Below, one piece after another: positions 18,432-27,626 of a stretch of DNA of 40,060 nt. This DNA comes from Paracoccaceae bacterium (GTDB lineage: Bacteria; Pseudomonadota; Alphaproteobacteria; Rhodobacterales; Rhodobacteraceae). Made by a program: the position numbers and the translations under genes. The stretch lies in NCBI GenBank assembly GCA_014323795.1, contig JACONK010000027.1, forward strand, positions 1 through 40,060. Reading direction: 5' to 3'. Position 1 is the stretch's first letter, and every line of letters starts with the position of its first letter. Below the pieces are notes generated by a model that was given only the letters and a program-made list of their open reading frames with translations, did no database searches and was not told the DNA's origin.

Positions 18432-19718
18432 TTATATGTTTGACCAGACACCCGAATACCGCACCCCGCACCGCATATATCCTTCCTTTTTGTTTTCCCT
18501 TTGCAGCCCGGAAAGCGTGAAGGTGTTGCTTTTCAGCCGGTTGCAGGGGCCGCACAGCAGGATACGGTTTGATATGTGATTCAACCCGCCGTCCGAACGG
18601 GGCGTGTTATGGTCCAGTTCCAGATAGCGGGGATCATCAAACTCCCGGTTACATCCCATACACCGCGGGCCGTGCTGGCCCAGCAAATGTTCATACATTT
18701 GCGCCCGCGTCCAGGGCGGCCCCTCCGGTTCCCGGACGCGCTCCCTGACGTGCAGGAAGGGTGCGGAGGTTTCCCCGCCATCGGTGCGCACAGGCGGTTC
18801 GTTGGTAAACGTCACCTTGCCAAACATCCCGGTCGCATCGGTCATACGCTGCTTTACCAGCTCATACGCCCCCTGCCATATATCAATCCCTGCCCAATTC
18901 CGTTTCAGCTTTTCAGCCGCGACAAGCGTGGTAGCACAACCGCAGAAGGGGTCCAGCACCATATCACCTTCGTTACTGGACGCAGTGATAATGCGTTCGT
19001 AAAGGGCCGGGGGTTTCTGCGTCGGTTATCCGGTTGCTTCCGCCCGGTTCCCGCGCAAGGCGGGGATGTCCCAATAATCCCGCATCCCTGTCAGAGTGTA
19101 GACGCCATGCGCATCTTCCATGATTTCGATATTTGAAAAGCCGTATTTGTGGGAAAGATAGGATTTTTCTTTCAAGGGATTGAAGGTGTAGGTATCGGTT
19201 TTGGTATAGAAAAGAATGGTATCATGCTTGCGTCCAAACCAGTGCTTGCTCGTACCCCCTGTCTTGTAGAGCCACACGATCTCATTCACAAACTGCTTCC
19301 ACCCGAAGATCGCATCCATAACGGCTTTCAGGTAATGGCCGGCTGTCGGGTCACAATGCAGGTAAATGCTTCCCGTGGGTTTCAATATCCGGTGCATCTC
19401 CAGCAGTCGCACCGCCATAAAGCAGATGTAGGCCCCCATGCTGTCGCTGTGGGTTGTGCGTATGCTTTCAAGCACATTGCGCAGGCGCGGCCAGTCATCC
19501 TCCAGCTGATCGATCCAGTCCTGATGCACATCCCGTTCCCATGACCATCGGTCCTGAAATTTTGCACCCTTTGCCAGGCTGTCCGGCGTGGCATGAAAAT
19601 CCCGTCCCTTGTTGAAAGGCGGGTCGGTGGCGATCAGGTCTGCCGATGCCGAATTCAGTGCCCGCAGGAAGGCAAGGTTATCCCCGTGCAACAGGGTACG
19701 GTTGACGCAGTTTATCAT
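18432..19718 (-). pseudogene. DNA methyltransferase-HNH endonuclease fusion, interrupted by one in-frame stop
   Basis: A single frame of 429 codons with one internal TAA at 19026-19028. The part before it (231 codons, start ATG 19718) carries the methyltransferase catalytic motif IV (IATDPPFNKGRDF), FMAVRLLEMHRILKPTG and LHCDPTAGHYLKAVMDAIFG. After the stop the same frame continues with PTQKPPALYERI, the SAM-binding motif (LDPFCGCATTLVAAEKL), then an HNH nuclease domain (CMGCNREF, LELDHNTPRSDGG, NRILLCGPCNRLKS). The family normally reads GYPTQKP, so the TAA replaces a Tyr codon by one base change. Motif order IV before I fits the beta class. The last codons lie 34 bp upstream of gap, inside the tkt-gap line. 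It could be a recent pseudogene, a sequencing error, or a readthrough product. Confidence 0.85.
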
Positions 19719-19845
19719 GGGGTGCGGGTTCCTTGCGTCATGAATCCGGTGCGGGTTCGTAGTGCCCGATGCATGCGGCCTTTATCCGCCGTATCTGACC
19801 CTTGGGATATTGCCGCGGTCACGTCTGTTCAACGGCCGGTTAATA

Positions 19846-21864
19846 TCAGAGCAGTGCTTTGGCTTTTTCCGCGACAGCGTCCGCCGTGATGCCGAATTGC
19901 TGATAAAGATCTTCTGCCGGGGCAGAGGCACCGAAACTTTCCATCCCGACAAACCCGGCCTTCGCTGCCTTGCCCCGCTCGCCAGTCAGCCACCGGTCCC
20001 AGCCCATCTGAACGCCCGCCTCCACCGCTACACGTACGGCACCGCCGGGCAGGACTTTCTTGCGGTAATTTTCGGGCTGCCGGGCGAAAATCTCCCAACA
20101 GGGCATGGAGACGACACGGGTACCGATGCCCTCTTCCTCAAGTGCGGCCCGGGCATCGAGCGCAATTTCCACCTCAGACCCCGTGGCCAGAAGCATGACC
20201 TGCCGTTTGGCCGTAGCCTCTGCAAGGATATAGGCACCTTGAGCAGTCAGGTTCCTGCGTACGTATCTGGTGCGTACGGTGCGCACGTCCTGGCGTGTCA
20301 GAGATAAAACTGAAGGGGCATCTTTCATGGTCACCGCAATCTCCCACGCCTCTGCCGTTTCCACGGTATCCGCGGGGCGAAAGACGTAGGTGTTGGGCGT
20401 CGCCCGGCTGATTGCCAGATGCTCCACCGGCTGGTGGGTCGGGCCGTCTTCGCCAAGACCGATGCTGTCGTGCGTCATCACGTAGACCACTGGCACACCC
20501 ATCAGCGCGGACAGGCGCATGGACGGACGTGCGTAGTCGGTGAAACACATGAACGTTCCGCCGTAGGGCCGGATGCCGCCGTGAAGCACCATACCATTCA
20601 TGGCGGCCGCCATCCCGTGTTCGCGAACTCCGTAATGAATGTGCCGCCCTTTGCGGTTGCCGGCATTGAAGGTTCCCAAACCATCGGTTAGCGTGTTGTT
20701 TGATCCGGTAAGGTCAGCCGAGCCGCCGACCATTTCTTTCATGATTGGATTGATCACGGACAAGGCTATCTCAGAGGATTTCCGCGTCGCTACTTTCGGC
20801 GCATCATCGGCTATAGTGCGCTTGAGCTGGCGAATCACCGCAGGCAGGTGCTTGGCTGGTTCGCGCGCCTGAACGCGCTCAAACTCCCTGAGCCTGCCAA
20901 TGCTGAGCCGGGCCAGGCGGAGCTCCCAGGCCTTGCGCTCTTCGGTGCAGCGGGTGCCGATTGTGCGCCAGGCGGTTTGCACGTCAATTGGCAGTTCAAA
21001 CGCCGGATGCGGCCAGTCATAGAATTCCCGCATCTGTTTCAGCTGATCATCCTTTATGGCATAGCCGTGGGCCCCGGGGGTGCCTTCCACCCCCTTCACG
21101 CCGTACGCGATACGGGTTTTGCAGGCGATTATCGATGGTGCGCCGGTCGTCTTCGCCGATTCAATCGCTGCATCAATTGCATCCGGGTCATGGCCGTCTA
21201 TGGCCTGCACATGCCAACCGGCCGCATGGAATCGCTGCGTCTGATTCGTGCTGTCGGCAATGGAAACCTCCCCGTCTATGGTGATGTTGTTGTCGTCCCA
21301 AAGCACGATCATCTTGCCGAGCTTTTGCGCCCCGGCGAGGCTGATCGCCTCGTGGCTGACGCCTTCCATCAGGCAGCCGTCGCCGGCAATGACATAGGTA
21401 AAGTGATCGACTACCGATTTGCCGAAGCGGGCCGCCAGCATCTGTTCGGCCATCGCAAAGCCCACGGCACTGGAGATGCCCTGGCCAAGCGGGCCGGTCG
21501 TTGCCTCAATGCCCCCGGCGTGGCCGTATTCCGGGTGTCCTGCGGTTCTGAACCCCCATTGCCGGAAGTTGCGGATATGGTCCATGGTCATGTCTTGGTA
21601 ACCGGTCAGATAAAGCAGTGCATAAAGCAGCATGGAGCCGTGACCCGCGCTGAGGATGAAGCGGTCACGATCCGGCCAGTCGGGGGCAGAAGCATCAAAT
21701 TTAAGGTGTTTCTCGAATAGCACAGTTGCGACATCGGCCATGCCGATGGGCATGCCCTGGTGGCCCGATGCGGCATTGTGCACCGCGTCCGCAACCAGAA
21801 TGCGGATCGCATTTGCACGTTTCCAGTGACCGGCATTTTTGGTGTTCTGTTCGGTGCTGGCCAC
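19846..21864 (-). CDS. tkt: transketolase
   Basis: A 672-residue thiamine-diphosphate enzyme of the pentose phosphate/Calvin pathways that moves two-carbon units between sugar phosphates. Motifs include [18 protein letters not shown], the cofactor motif [12 protein letters not shown] to DDNNITIDG, the [16 protein letters not shown] loop and a C-terminal [21 protein letters not shown]. The GTG at 21864 ([14 protein letters not shown]) is preferred because AAGGGGAG lies about 7 nt upstream and this gives the usual length. An in-frame ATG at 21909 would add 15 residues with no visible ribosome site. It heads the minus-strand carbon-metabolism line. Confidence 0.95.
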   Translation of the reverse strand: MASTEQNTKNAGHWKRANAIRILVADAVHNAASGHQGMPIGMADVATVLFEKHLKFDASAPDWPDRDRFILSAGHGSMLLYALLYLTGYQDMTMDHIRNFRQWGFRTAGHPEYGHAGGIEATTGPLGQGISSAVGFAMAEQMLAARFGKSVVDHFTYVIAGDGCLMEGVSHEAISLAGAQKLGKMIVLWDDNNITIDGEVSIADSTNQTQRFHAAGWHVQAIDGHDPDAIDAAIESAKTTGAPSIIACKTRIAYGVKGVEGTPGAHGYAIKDDQLKQMREFYDWPHPAFELPIDVQTAWRTIGTRCTEERKAWELRLARLSIGRLREFERVQAREPAKHLPAVIRQLKRTIADDAPKVATRKSSEIALSVINPIMKEMVGGSADLTGSNNTLTDGLGTFNAGNRKGRHIHYGVREHGMAAAMNGMVLHGGIRPYGGTFMCFTDYARPSMRLSALMGVPVVYVMTHDSIGLGEDGPTHQPVEHLAISRATPNTYVFRPADTVETAEAWEIAVTMKDAPSVLSLTRQDVRTVRTRYVRRNLTAQGAYILAEATAKRQVMLLATGSEVEIALDARAALEEEGIGTRVVSMPCWEIFARQPENYRKKVLPGGAVRVAVEAGVQMGWDRWLTGERGKAAKAGFVGMESFGASAPAEDLYQQFGITADAVAEKAKALL

Positions 21865-22083
21865 GTCTTGCTCCCCTTGCAGCAACGGCTCTGGCGTCCC
21901 TGATGACATGCATCGGGGGCGGTTAATCGGATCGGCACCGTTTTACATGAACTTTGTGGGGCAGGGAATTGCTTTCGCTCAAAATAAATGCGTAAATGCT
22001 GATAATGGCGTTCGATTCGACGGTGGAATGAATTGCGGTAATCGCAGGTTCATAATAAAGCGGGATAGGCAGCGGGAAAAATC

Positions 22084-22593
22084 ATGTCCGATATAAGCGA
22101 GTTGGAAGCGCGGTTTGAGGTTGCCCTCGCTGCGCTTTGCAAAGGCAATGGCAACGCTGAAACCCTGGAAAAACGGGTAAGGGAGTTGGAAAACGCGCTC
22201 GTCGCGGCAACCGGGACGGCTGACAAGGCGCAGAACACGCTGAAAGAAGCAAAGGCCGAACTGGCCGATCTGAAAAACGAGGTCAGTACCCAGGACGAAT
22301 TGGACAAGGAAGAGATGGAGGCCCTGAATCGCCGCGTCGAAAATCTGACCAAGGCGTGGGAGGATGCCTATGCTGACCGCCAGCGGGTCAGGCAGCATAA
22401 CCAGCACGTCCGCAGGCTGAACGGCGAATTGCGCAAAGCCAACGCAAACAACAGCGGCGACCCGGGTATGATAAATGAATCCCTGCAGGCGGAGGTGGAT
22501 TTTCTTAAGGCAGAACGCGAGAACGACGTGAAGGAAATCAACGGCATCCTCGCCCGGCTGAAACCCCTGGTGGAAGGTGCACCTGATGGCTGA
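22084..22593 (+). CDS. coiled-coil protein encoded just upstream of zapA
   Basis: A 169-residue, Glu/Ala/Lys-rich protein predicted to be almost entirely coiled coil (ETLEKRVRELENALVAATG, DELDKEEMEALNRRVENLTKAWEDAYADR). I cannot assign a characterised family. It starts at MSDISELEARFEVAL and its stop overlaps the zapA start region by 8 nt, so the two are translated together and a role with ZapA in cell division is plausible. It is divergent from tkt. Confidence 0.8.
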   Translation: MSDISELEARFEVALAALCKGNGNAETLEKRVRELENALVAATGTADKAQNTLKEAKAELADLKNEVSTQDELDKEEMEALNRRVENLTKAWEDAYADRQRVRQHNQHVRRLNGELRKANANNSGDPGMINESLQAEVDFLKAERENDVKEINGILARLKPLVEGAPDG

Positions 22594-23095
22594 GGTCAAG
22601 GTGTCTATCGGTGATCGCGAGTTTGAAGTCGCCTGCCGGGACGGGGAAGAGGGTTTCCTGCTGAGTGCTGCGGAACTCCTGAACAACGAAGCCGTCGCAT
22701 TGAAAGAATCTCTGGGGCGCCTGCCGGAAAACCGCATGCTGCTGATGGCGGGCCTGATGGTGGCCGATAAAACCGCCTCGCTCGAAGACAGGCTGAAATC
22801 CGGTCAGGTCGTGGAGCAGGGCGACGAGCAGGCGCGCAAACGAGTCAAAGATCTGGAAAAACAACTCGGTCGCGTTCAGGCTGCCCTCGCGGAGGCAAAT
22901 TCGAGGTTGTCAGAAGCGGGAACGAATAATGATGCGCAAAAAATGGTCATCAGGGAACGCGACAGTGCAATCGCGGTGCTGCAACGCCTGGTGGAAAAGG
23001 CAGAGGCCGCTGCCAGGGCGCAAATGACGGGCGGCGGCGCGGAGGGTGCCGTGCAAAGTCTGGCGGAAAAGGCAGAGGCCGCTGCCCGGGGCTGA
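22586..23095 (+). CDS. zapA: cell division protein ZapA-like, with extended coiled-coil tail
   Basis: A 169-residue protein. Residues 1-60 match the ZapA fold (MAEVKVSIGDREFEVACRDG, LLSAAELLNNEAVALKE, RMLLMAGLMVADK). The rest is a long coiled coil, making it longer than the roughly 100-residue enterobacterial ZapA. ZapA promotes FtsZ filament bundling at the division site. The ATG at 22586 fits the N-terminal motif and follows GGAAGG. The tail holds a duplicated EKAEAAAR segment, encoded by near-identical DNA at about 22993-23014 and 23066-23087. Confidence 0.82.
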   Translation: MAEVKVSIGDREFEVACRDGEEGFLLSAAELLNNEAVALKESLGRLPENRMLLMAGLMVADKTASLEDRLKSGQVVEQGDEQARKRVKDLEKQLGRVQAALAEANSRLSEAGTNNDAQKMVIRERDSAIAVLQRLVEKAEAAARAQMTGGGAEGAVQSLAEKAEAAARG

Positions 23096-23108
23096 CACTC
23101 CGCCCCGG
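23086..23108. terminator. hairpin between convergent zapA and grxD
   Basis: CCGGGGC (23086-23092) pairs perfectly with GCCCCGG (23102-23108) around a 9-nt loop that contains the zapA stop codon. The hairpin lies between the ends of two convergent genes, where a shared terminator is expected. There is no strong T tract on either side, so intrinsic termination is uncertain. Confidence 0.4.
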
Positions 23109-23113
23109 TGGTC

Positions 23114-23476
23114 TTATAAATTCGCTTCGCGGATCCTGTTGGCGGCTTCCTTGTCATAAGTGATGCTTCTTTCATCAAACATACGGTCAATTTCGCCGGA
23201 CATCGTCATCTCCGTGATGATGTCGCAGCCGCCTATGAACTCACCCTTGACGTAAAGCTGGGGGATTGTCGGCCAGTCAGAGAAATCCTTTATGCCCTGA
23301 CGCAGCCTGTCATCTGCAAGGACGTTCACGTCCGCATAGTCGACACCCATGTAGTTGAGCACACCCGCCACGCGGGATGAAAAACCGCATTGCGGCATGG
23401 CGGCTGTGCCTTTCATGAACAGAACCACATCGTTGCTGTCCACAGTTTCCTGGATTTGTGCACTTGCGTCGGTCAT
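23114..23476 (-). CDS. grxD: monothiol glutaredoxin, Grx4 family
   Basis: A 120-residue protein with the monothiol active site CGFS (Cys30), the MKGTAAMPQCGFS context, the cis-Pro segment WPTIPQLYVKGEFIGG and the CDI glutathione-binding end. Grx4-type proteins bind a glutathione-coordinated [2Fe-2S] cluster, often with a BolA partner. A BolA-like gene lies 91 bp upstream on the same strand, which fits that partnership. Confidence 0.96.
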   Translation of the reverse strand: MTDASAQIQETVDSNDVVLFMKGTAAMPQCGFSSRVAGVLNYMGVDYADVNVLADDRLRQGIKDFSDWPTIPQLYVKGEFIGGCDIITEMTMSGEIDRMFDERSITYDKEAANRIREANL

Positions 23477-23567
23477 ACCCGGTATCCTTTGCCCAGTGTG
23501 GCTTGGGTCAGAATATAGGCTTGTAAATGCGAAAGTGCAATCGGGTTTGGCTGTTATACCTGACCTT

Positions 23568-23804
23568 TCAGTCCGGTGCGCGGGTGGTCAGCGTCAAGGC
23601 GTGCAGTTCACCTGCCGGACCGTCCATTTTGCCCTTCATGGCCGCATAGACCATACGTTGCTGGGCCACCCGGTTTTTGCCGCGAAACTCTTCGGCCACG
23701 ACTTCAGCCGCCATGTGTACGCCGTCATGGCCTGAAACCCTGATGTCCGCGGTCGGAAAACTCTCCCGCAAAAGTGCCTTGATTTCGCTGGCAGACATAG
23801 GCAT
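23568..23804 (-). CDS. BolA-family protein
   Basis: A 78-residue BolA/IbaG-type protein. It shows the family features: an N-terminal helix (SASEIKALLRESFP), DGVHMAAEVVAEEFRGKNRVAQQRMVYAAM and the C-terminal HALTLTT strand. BolA proteins cooperate with monothiol glutaredoxins in Fe-S trafficking and regulation; grxD is directly downstream. The start may be at 23804 or two codons later (MSASEI). Confidence 0.93.
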   Translation of the reverse strand: MPMSASEIKALLRESFPTADIRVSGHDGVHMAAEVVAEEFRGKNRVAQQRMVYAAMKGKMDGPAGELHALTLTTRAPD

Positions 23805-23847
23805 GGTATCGGTTCCGTTCTTTTTTGCGCATCCCGGGTCAATGGCC

Positions 23848-24315
23848 TCAGGTCTTAAAGTCGCCGACCTGTGCGCCTGTGACGCGGTTTAAATCCTGCG
23901 GGTTTATGGGAAAGGCATGGCGTGGTGTACCAGCGGTGGCCCGGATTATATCGAACTCTGTCAGGTGCGGGTCGAGGCAGGCGCAGACCGGATTCAGATG
24001 TCTGACGGGGCTGACGCCACCGATGGCAAAGCCCGTTTGCGCACCAATCAGCCCCGCATCCGTCTTACCGGGCGGTTCCCCCGCCAGGGCGGAGGCCTTC
24101 GCCATGTCCACCTGATGGCCACCGGCTGTCAGAAACAAGATGGCCTGGCCGCTATTTTCGCCGCGCAAGATGATTGACCTGGCGATTTGATTGTTCTGCC
24201 CCCTAACCGTGTCAGCGGCCATCCGGGCGACCTTCGTCTCAAACGTTTCCACGACCCCGGTGGTCAGACCCGGCTCTTTTGCAGCCTGTTTCACGCGTTT
24301 CAGACTTTTGGACAT
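23848..24315 (-). CDS. ybaK: YbaK/ProX-type aminoacyl-tRNA deacylase-like protein
   Basis: A 155-residue protein of the YbaK fold, which normally hydrolyses mischarged Cys- or Ala-tRNA(Pro) in trans. The family layout is clear: QIARSIILRG, ILFLTAGGHQVD, TGFAIGGVSPV and CLDPHL. Two conserved positions differ. The family Lys in the I-x-K-S-I strand, considered catalytic, is Arg here (AGG codon). The Gly after GGVSPV is also Arg. It may have reduced or altered activity. The ATG at 24315 is chosen by family length. It is divergent from glnE, 74 bp away. Confidence 0.85.
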   Translation of the reverse strand: MSKSLKRVKQAAKEPGLTTGVVETFETKVARMAADTVRGQNNQIARSIILRGENSGQAILFLTAGGHQVDMAKASALAGEPPGKTDAGLIGAQTGFAIGGVSPVRHLNPVCACLDPHLTEFDIIRATAGTPRHAFPINPQDLNRVTGAQVGDFKT

Positions 24316-24389
24316 GGCCCTGCATGACGCGGCCGGGCAGGTGATGCAAGCGGGTTGACCGCACCCGGGGGGCACATAACTGTCGCATA

Positions 24390-27128
24390 ATGACGTTTTT
24401 GTCCCGCATAACCCGCGTACCCCTGGCCCTGAACCCGGATCTGGCGTGCGACTTGCCGATTTTGGATGCGACTCTGCGGGAACTGACCAATGGTATGGCC
24501 GGTTCGTCGCCCTATCTGCGCAGCCTGTTGCTGCGAGAGGCGGAATGGTTCTCGGACGCGGCCAGAAGGCCACCGGAGGAGATATTTGCCGACATCCTTG
24601 CATCGGTCCCCGAAGAGGCCCCGCTCAACACCCTGCGCCTGGCCAAACGGCGCGGGGCACTTTTGCTGGCGGCCTGTGACCTGGCAGGTGTCTGGACCCT
24701 GGAGGAGGTCACCGGGGCCCTGACACAACTGGCGGATTTAGCCGTGGGTCGGGCACTTGATGCGCGAATCGCAGCTCAGCATGCGTGCGGGCAACTGCCT
24801 TTTATAACGGCTGCCGCGGCGGGACTGGTCGTGCTCGCCATGGGCAAGATGGGGGCGAGGGAACTAAACTATTCCAGCGACATCGACCTGATCTGCCTGT
24901 TTGACGCCGAACGGTTGGAACCTGCTGATTACGAACATATTCGTTTTGTTTTTCAAAAGGTTGTACGCGATACGATGCATGATTTAAGTATGCAAAAAGG
25001 TGATGGATACGTCTTTCGAACAGACCTGCGGCTGCGCCCCAACCCGGCGGTCACACCCGTCTGTGTGCCTATCGACGCGGCGGAACGTTACTACGAATCC
25101 GAAGGCCGCACCTGGGAAAGGGCGGCCTTCATTAAGGCACGGGCCGCTGCCGGTGACCTTGCCGAAGGGGCTGCCTTCCTTGATCGGCTGAAACCGTTCA
25201 TTTGGCGTCGTCATCTCGATTTCAACGCGATTCGCGATGCCCATGACATGCGTCTTGCGATCAGGGAGCTTAGGAATCTCGCATGCCCGATTATTGTGTC
25301 GGGCCACGACATGAAGCTCGGGCGCGGCGGCATCCGGGAGATTGAGTTTTTTGCCCAGACCCGGCAGCTTATTTCCGGCGGACGCGACGCCGGCCTGCGG
25401 CAGCGCGGCACGGTGGGGGCCCTGGCCGCCCTCGCGGCAAAGTCCTGGATCACGGATGATGTGGCGCATACGCTAACCGCCGCTTATCGTGCGCATCGCG
25501 AAACCGAACACCGCATCCAGATGTTGCGCGATGCGCAGACCCACCAGATGCCCGCAGGCGGTGACGCGCTCGATCAGGTGGCACGGCTTTCGGGTTGGGC
25601 TGACACGTACGCTTACGCCAAAGATCAGCAGGCCCGACTGGAACAGGTCAACGCCATCATCGAAGGTTTCTTCACACCGCGCCCCATCGCGGCGGAATCC
25701 GCGCCAGAGATACCCCGACACAAAGCTATCATGGACAGCTGGAGTGGTCTGCCTGCCTTCCGGTCTGCCCGTGCGATAGAGGCTTTTGATCGCTTCCGCC
25801 CGGCCTTGGCCGTGCGGATCAACGGACGCAGCAATCCCGACGCCACGCTTGATGCCCTGGATACATTCATGCGAGGCCTGCCGGCAGGCGTACAACTCTT
25901 CGCGCTTTTTGAGGCCAAACCGCAACTGCTGGACCTGCTTCTGGATGTCTGCGCCACGTCACCTGCCCTGTCTGACTATCTGTCACGCAATACAAATGTT
26001 TTGGATGCGGTGATCAGCGGCGGCTTTTTTGATCTGCCCGATAGCCAGGATTGGCAGTCAAGCCTGTCGCTGACACTTCAGGCTGCGGGTGACTTTGAAG
26101 AGGCACTTTTGTGTGCGCGGTGCTGGCAGAAGGAACAGCATTTCCGCGTGGGTGTGCTGTTGCTGCGCCGGATGGCGGAACTGGAGGAAGTGGAAGCCGG
26201 GTATTCCGACCTTGCCCAGGCCGTGCTGTGCGCCCTGGTTCCGGTGGTGGAGGCAGAGGTCATCCGCCGTTACGGACGGTTTCGGTCGCAGTCGGTAGCT
26301 GTACTCGCCATGGGCAAGCTGGGCTCTGCCCAGATGACGGCGACATCCGATCTGGACCTGATTGTTGTCTACGACGCTGAAGGGGAGTGCGCCGATGGCA
26401 GGCAGGGGTTGGCCCCCCAGCAGTATTTCGCCCGTTTCACCCAGACATTGATCACGGCATTGAGCTCTGCCATGTCGGAAGGGCGGCTTTATGAAGTGGA
26501 TATGCGTCTTCGTCCGTCCGGGCGGCAGGGGCCGGTGGCTGTGTCACGCACTGCGTTTGACGATTACCAGAAAACCCGGGCCTGCACCTGGAAACGTTTG
26601 GCCCTGACGCGTGCACGATCCGTTGCCGGGCACCCCGGGTTGCGCGACATGCTGGAGGCGACCCGCCGTGAAGTGCTGGGAACCCCGCATGACCCGCGGA
26701 AAGTGCTCAGGGATGTGCGCGACATGCGTGTGCGGCTGACAAGTGCCAAGGGCGGGAAGGCTGATGTCTGGGAAGTAAAGGATCGTCCCGGCGGGCTTTT
26801 GGAACTGGAGCTGGCCGCCCAAACCCTGACCTTGATCGAAGGGAAGACAGAACGCTCTCCGCGGTCGCAGTTGCTGAATTCCAGGTACCTCAACAAGGCC
26901 ACGGCGGAGGTGCTTGTTGACGGGCACCGGTTTCTGAGCGCGGTGCAGCAGGCCCAGCGTCTGCTGGTGGACGGGGCGTTTGACCCCGCCAGGCTGGGTC
27001 AGGATGGGCAGGACTTTCTCTGCCGGTTCACCCGGCTCAACGACATTGACGCCGTATTGGCAAAGATGAATGAGGTGTGCGCCCGAAACGCCACAGCCGT
27101 GACGGAAATTCTACGTCAGCGGGCGTGA
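24390..27128 (+). CDS. glnE: bifunctional glutamine synthetase adenylyltransferase/deadenylylase
   Basis: A 912-residue GlnE, which adds and removes AMP on glutamine synthetase in response to PII and glutamine. The two nucleotidyltransferase domains are visible. One has AMGKMGARELNYSSDIDL (about residues 150-167) and the other AMGKLGSAQMTATSDLDL (about 639-656), each with the G-S/T-x-D-x-D core. Between and after them lie helical regulatory regions (GRGGIREIEFFAQ and RPGGLLELELAAQ). The length is slightly below the usual 920-980. It is divergent from ybaK and followed 62 bp later by a small gene on the same strand. Confidence 0.96.
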   Translation: MTFLSRITRVPLALNPDLACDLPILDATLRELTNGMAGSSPYLRSLLLREAEWFSDAARRPPEEIFADILASVPEEAPLNTLRLAKRRGALLLAACDLAGVWTLEEVTGALTQLADLAVGRALDARIAAQHACGQLPFITAAAAGLVVLAMGKMGARELNYSSDIDLICLFDAERLEPADYEHIRFVFQKVVRDTMHDLSMQKGDGYVFRTDLRLRPNPAVTPVCVPIDAAERYYESEGRTWERAAFIKARAAAGDLAEGAAFLDRLKPFIWRRHLDFNAIRDAHDMRLAIRELRNLACPIIVSGHDMKLGRGGIREIEFFAQTRQLISGGRDAGLRQRGTVGALAALAAKSWITDDVAHTLTAAYRAHRETEHRIQMLRDAQTHQMPAGGDALDQVARLSGWADTYAYAKDQQARLEQVNAIIEGFFTPRPIAAESAPEIPRHKAIMDSWSGLPAFRSARAIEAFDRFRPALAVRINGRSNPDATLDALDTFMRGLPAGVQLFALFEAKPQLLDLLLDVCATSPALSDYLSRNTNVLDAVISGGFFDLPDSQDWQSSLSLTLQAAGDFEEALLCARCWQKEQHFRVGVLLLRRMAELEEVEAGYSDLAQAVLCALVPVVEAEVIRRYGRFRSQSVAVLAMGKLGSAQMTATSDLDLIVVYDAEGECADGRQGLAPQQYFARFTQTLITALSSAMSEGRLYEVDMRLRPSGRQGPVAVSRTAFDDYQKTRACTWKRLALTRARSVAGHPGLRDMLEATRREVLGTPHDPRKVLRDVRDMRVRLTSAKGGKADVWEVKDRPGGLLELELAAQTLTLIEGKTERSPRSQLLNSRYLNKATAEVLVDGHRFLSAVQQAQRLLVDGAFDPARLGQDGQDFLCRFTRLNDIDAVLAKMNEVCARNATAVTEILRQRA

Positions 27129-27190
27129 TTTGACGGTTGCGGATGCGGGTTTCGAGGCCGGATCACGCAGATGTCTGCGCGGGGGCAAGC

Positions 27191-27466
27191 ATGGTAATGA
27201 AAGGCAACCTGGACTTTGATCCACGCGGTTTAATCTATGAGGCCTATCGGATGGATAATATAGATGAGAAAGAGTGTCGGACAATCTTTCTCGACTGGGT
27301 AATTAATACGCGACCAGGCGATGATATTCCGACCATGCTGCACGGATTCATGAAAGAATACGGCGAGGCGGCACCGGAACATCCCATGACCCGGGTGATC
27401 CGGGAAGGGCTTGGCCGGCCAGGGCAACCAAGAGGCCGCCGTGGCGGTGCCTCGTGGCGGCGGTAG
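27191..27466 (+). CDS. small conserved hypothetical protein
   Basis: A 91-residue soluble protein (MVMKGNLDFDPRGLIYEAYRMDNIDEKECRTIFLDWVI...) with a conserved-looking GLIYEAYR core, a HPMTRVIREGL segment and a basic Arg/Gly tail. I recall similar short proteins in Rhodobacterales next to other genes, but no function is known to me. The ATG at 27191 follows GGGGGCAAGC; ATG 27197 is an alternative. It lies 62 bp after glnE. Confidence 0.75.
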   Translation: MVMKGNLDFDPRGLIYEAYRMDNIDEKECRTIFLDWVINTRPGDDIPTMLHGFMKEYGEAAPEHPMTRVIREGLGRPGQPRGRRGGASWRR

Positions 27467-27626
27467 GCAACCCCTGTCCCTGTTCAGCAGGGCAGGATAT
27501 CCCGGAACCGATTGGCCAGTGCGGCTTGTCCGATACCTCAAGGCACAGGGGCACGGCCTTTCGGTGGTTGAATCGGTTTGAAGTCTGCCAGATAATCCTG
27601 AATGTGACTGGCGAAAGGGCAACGGC

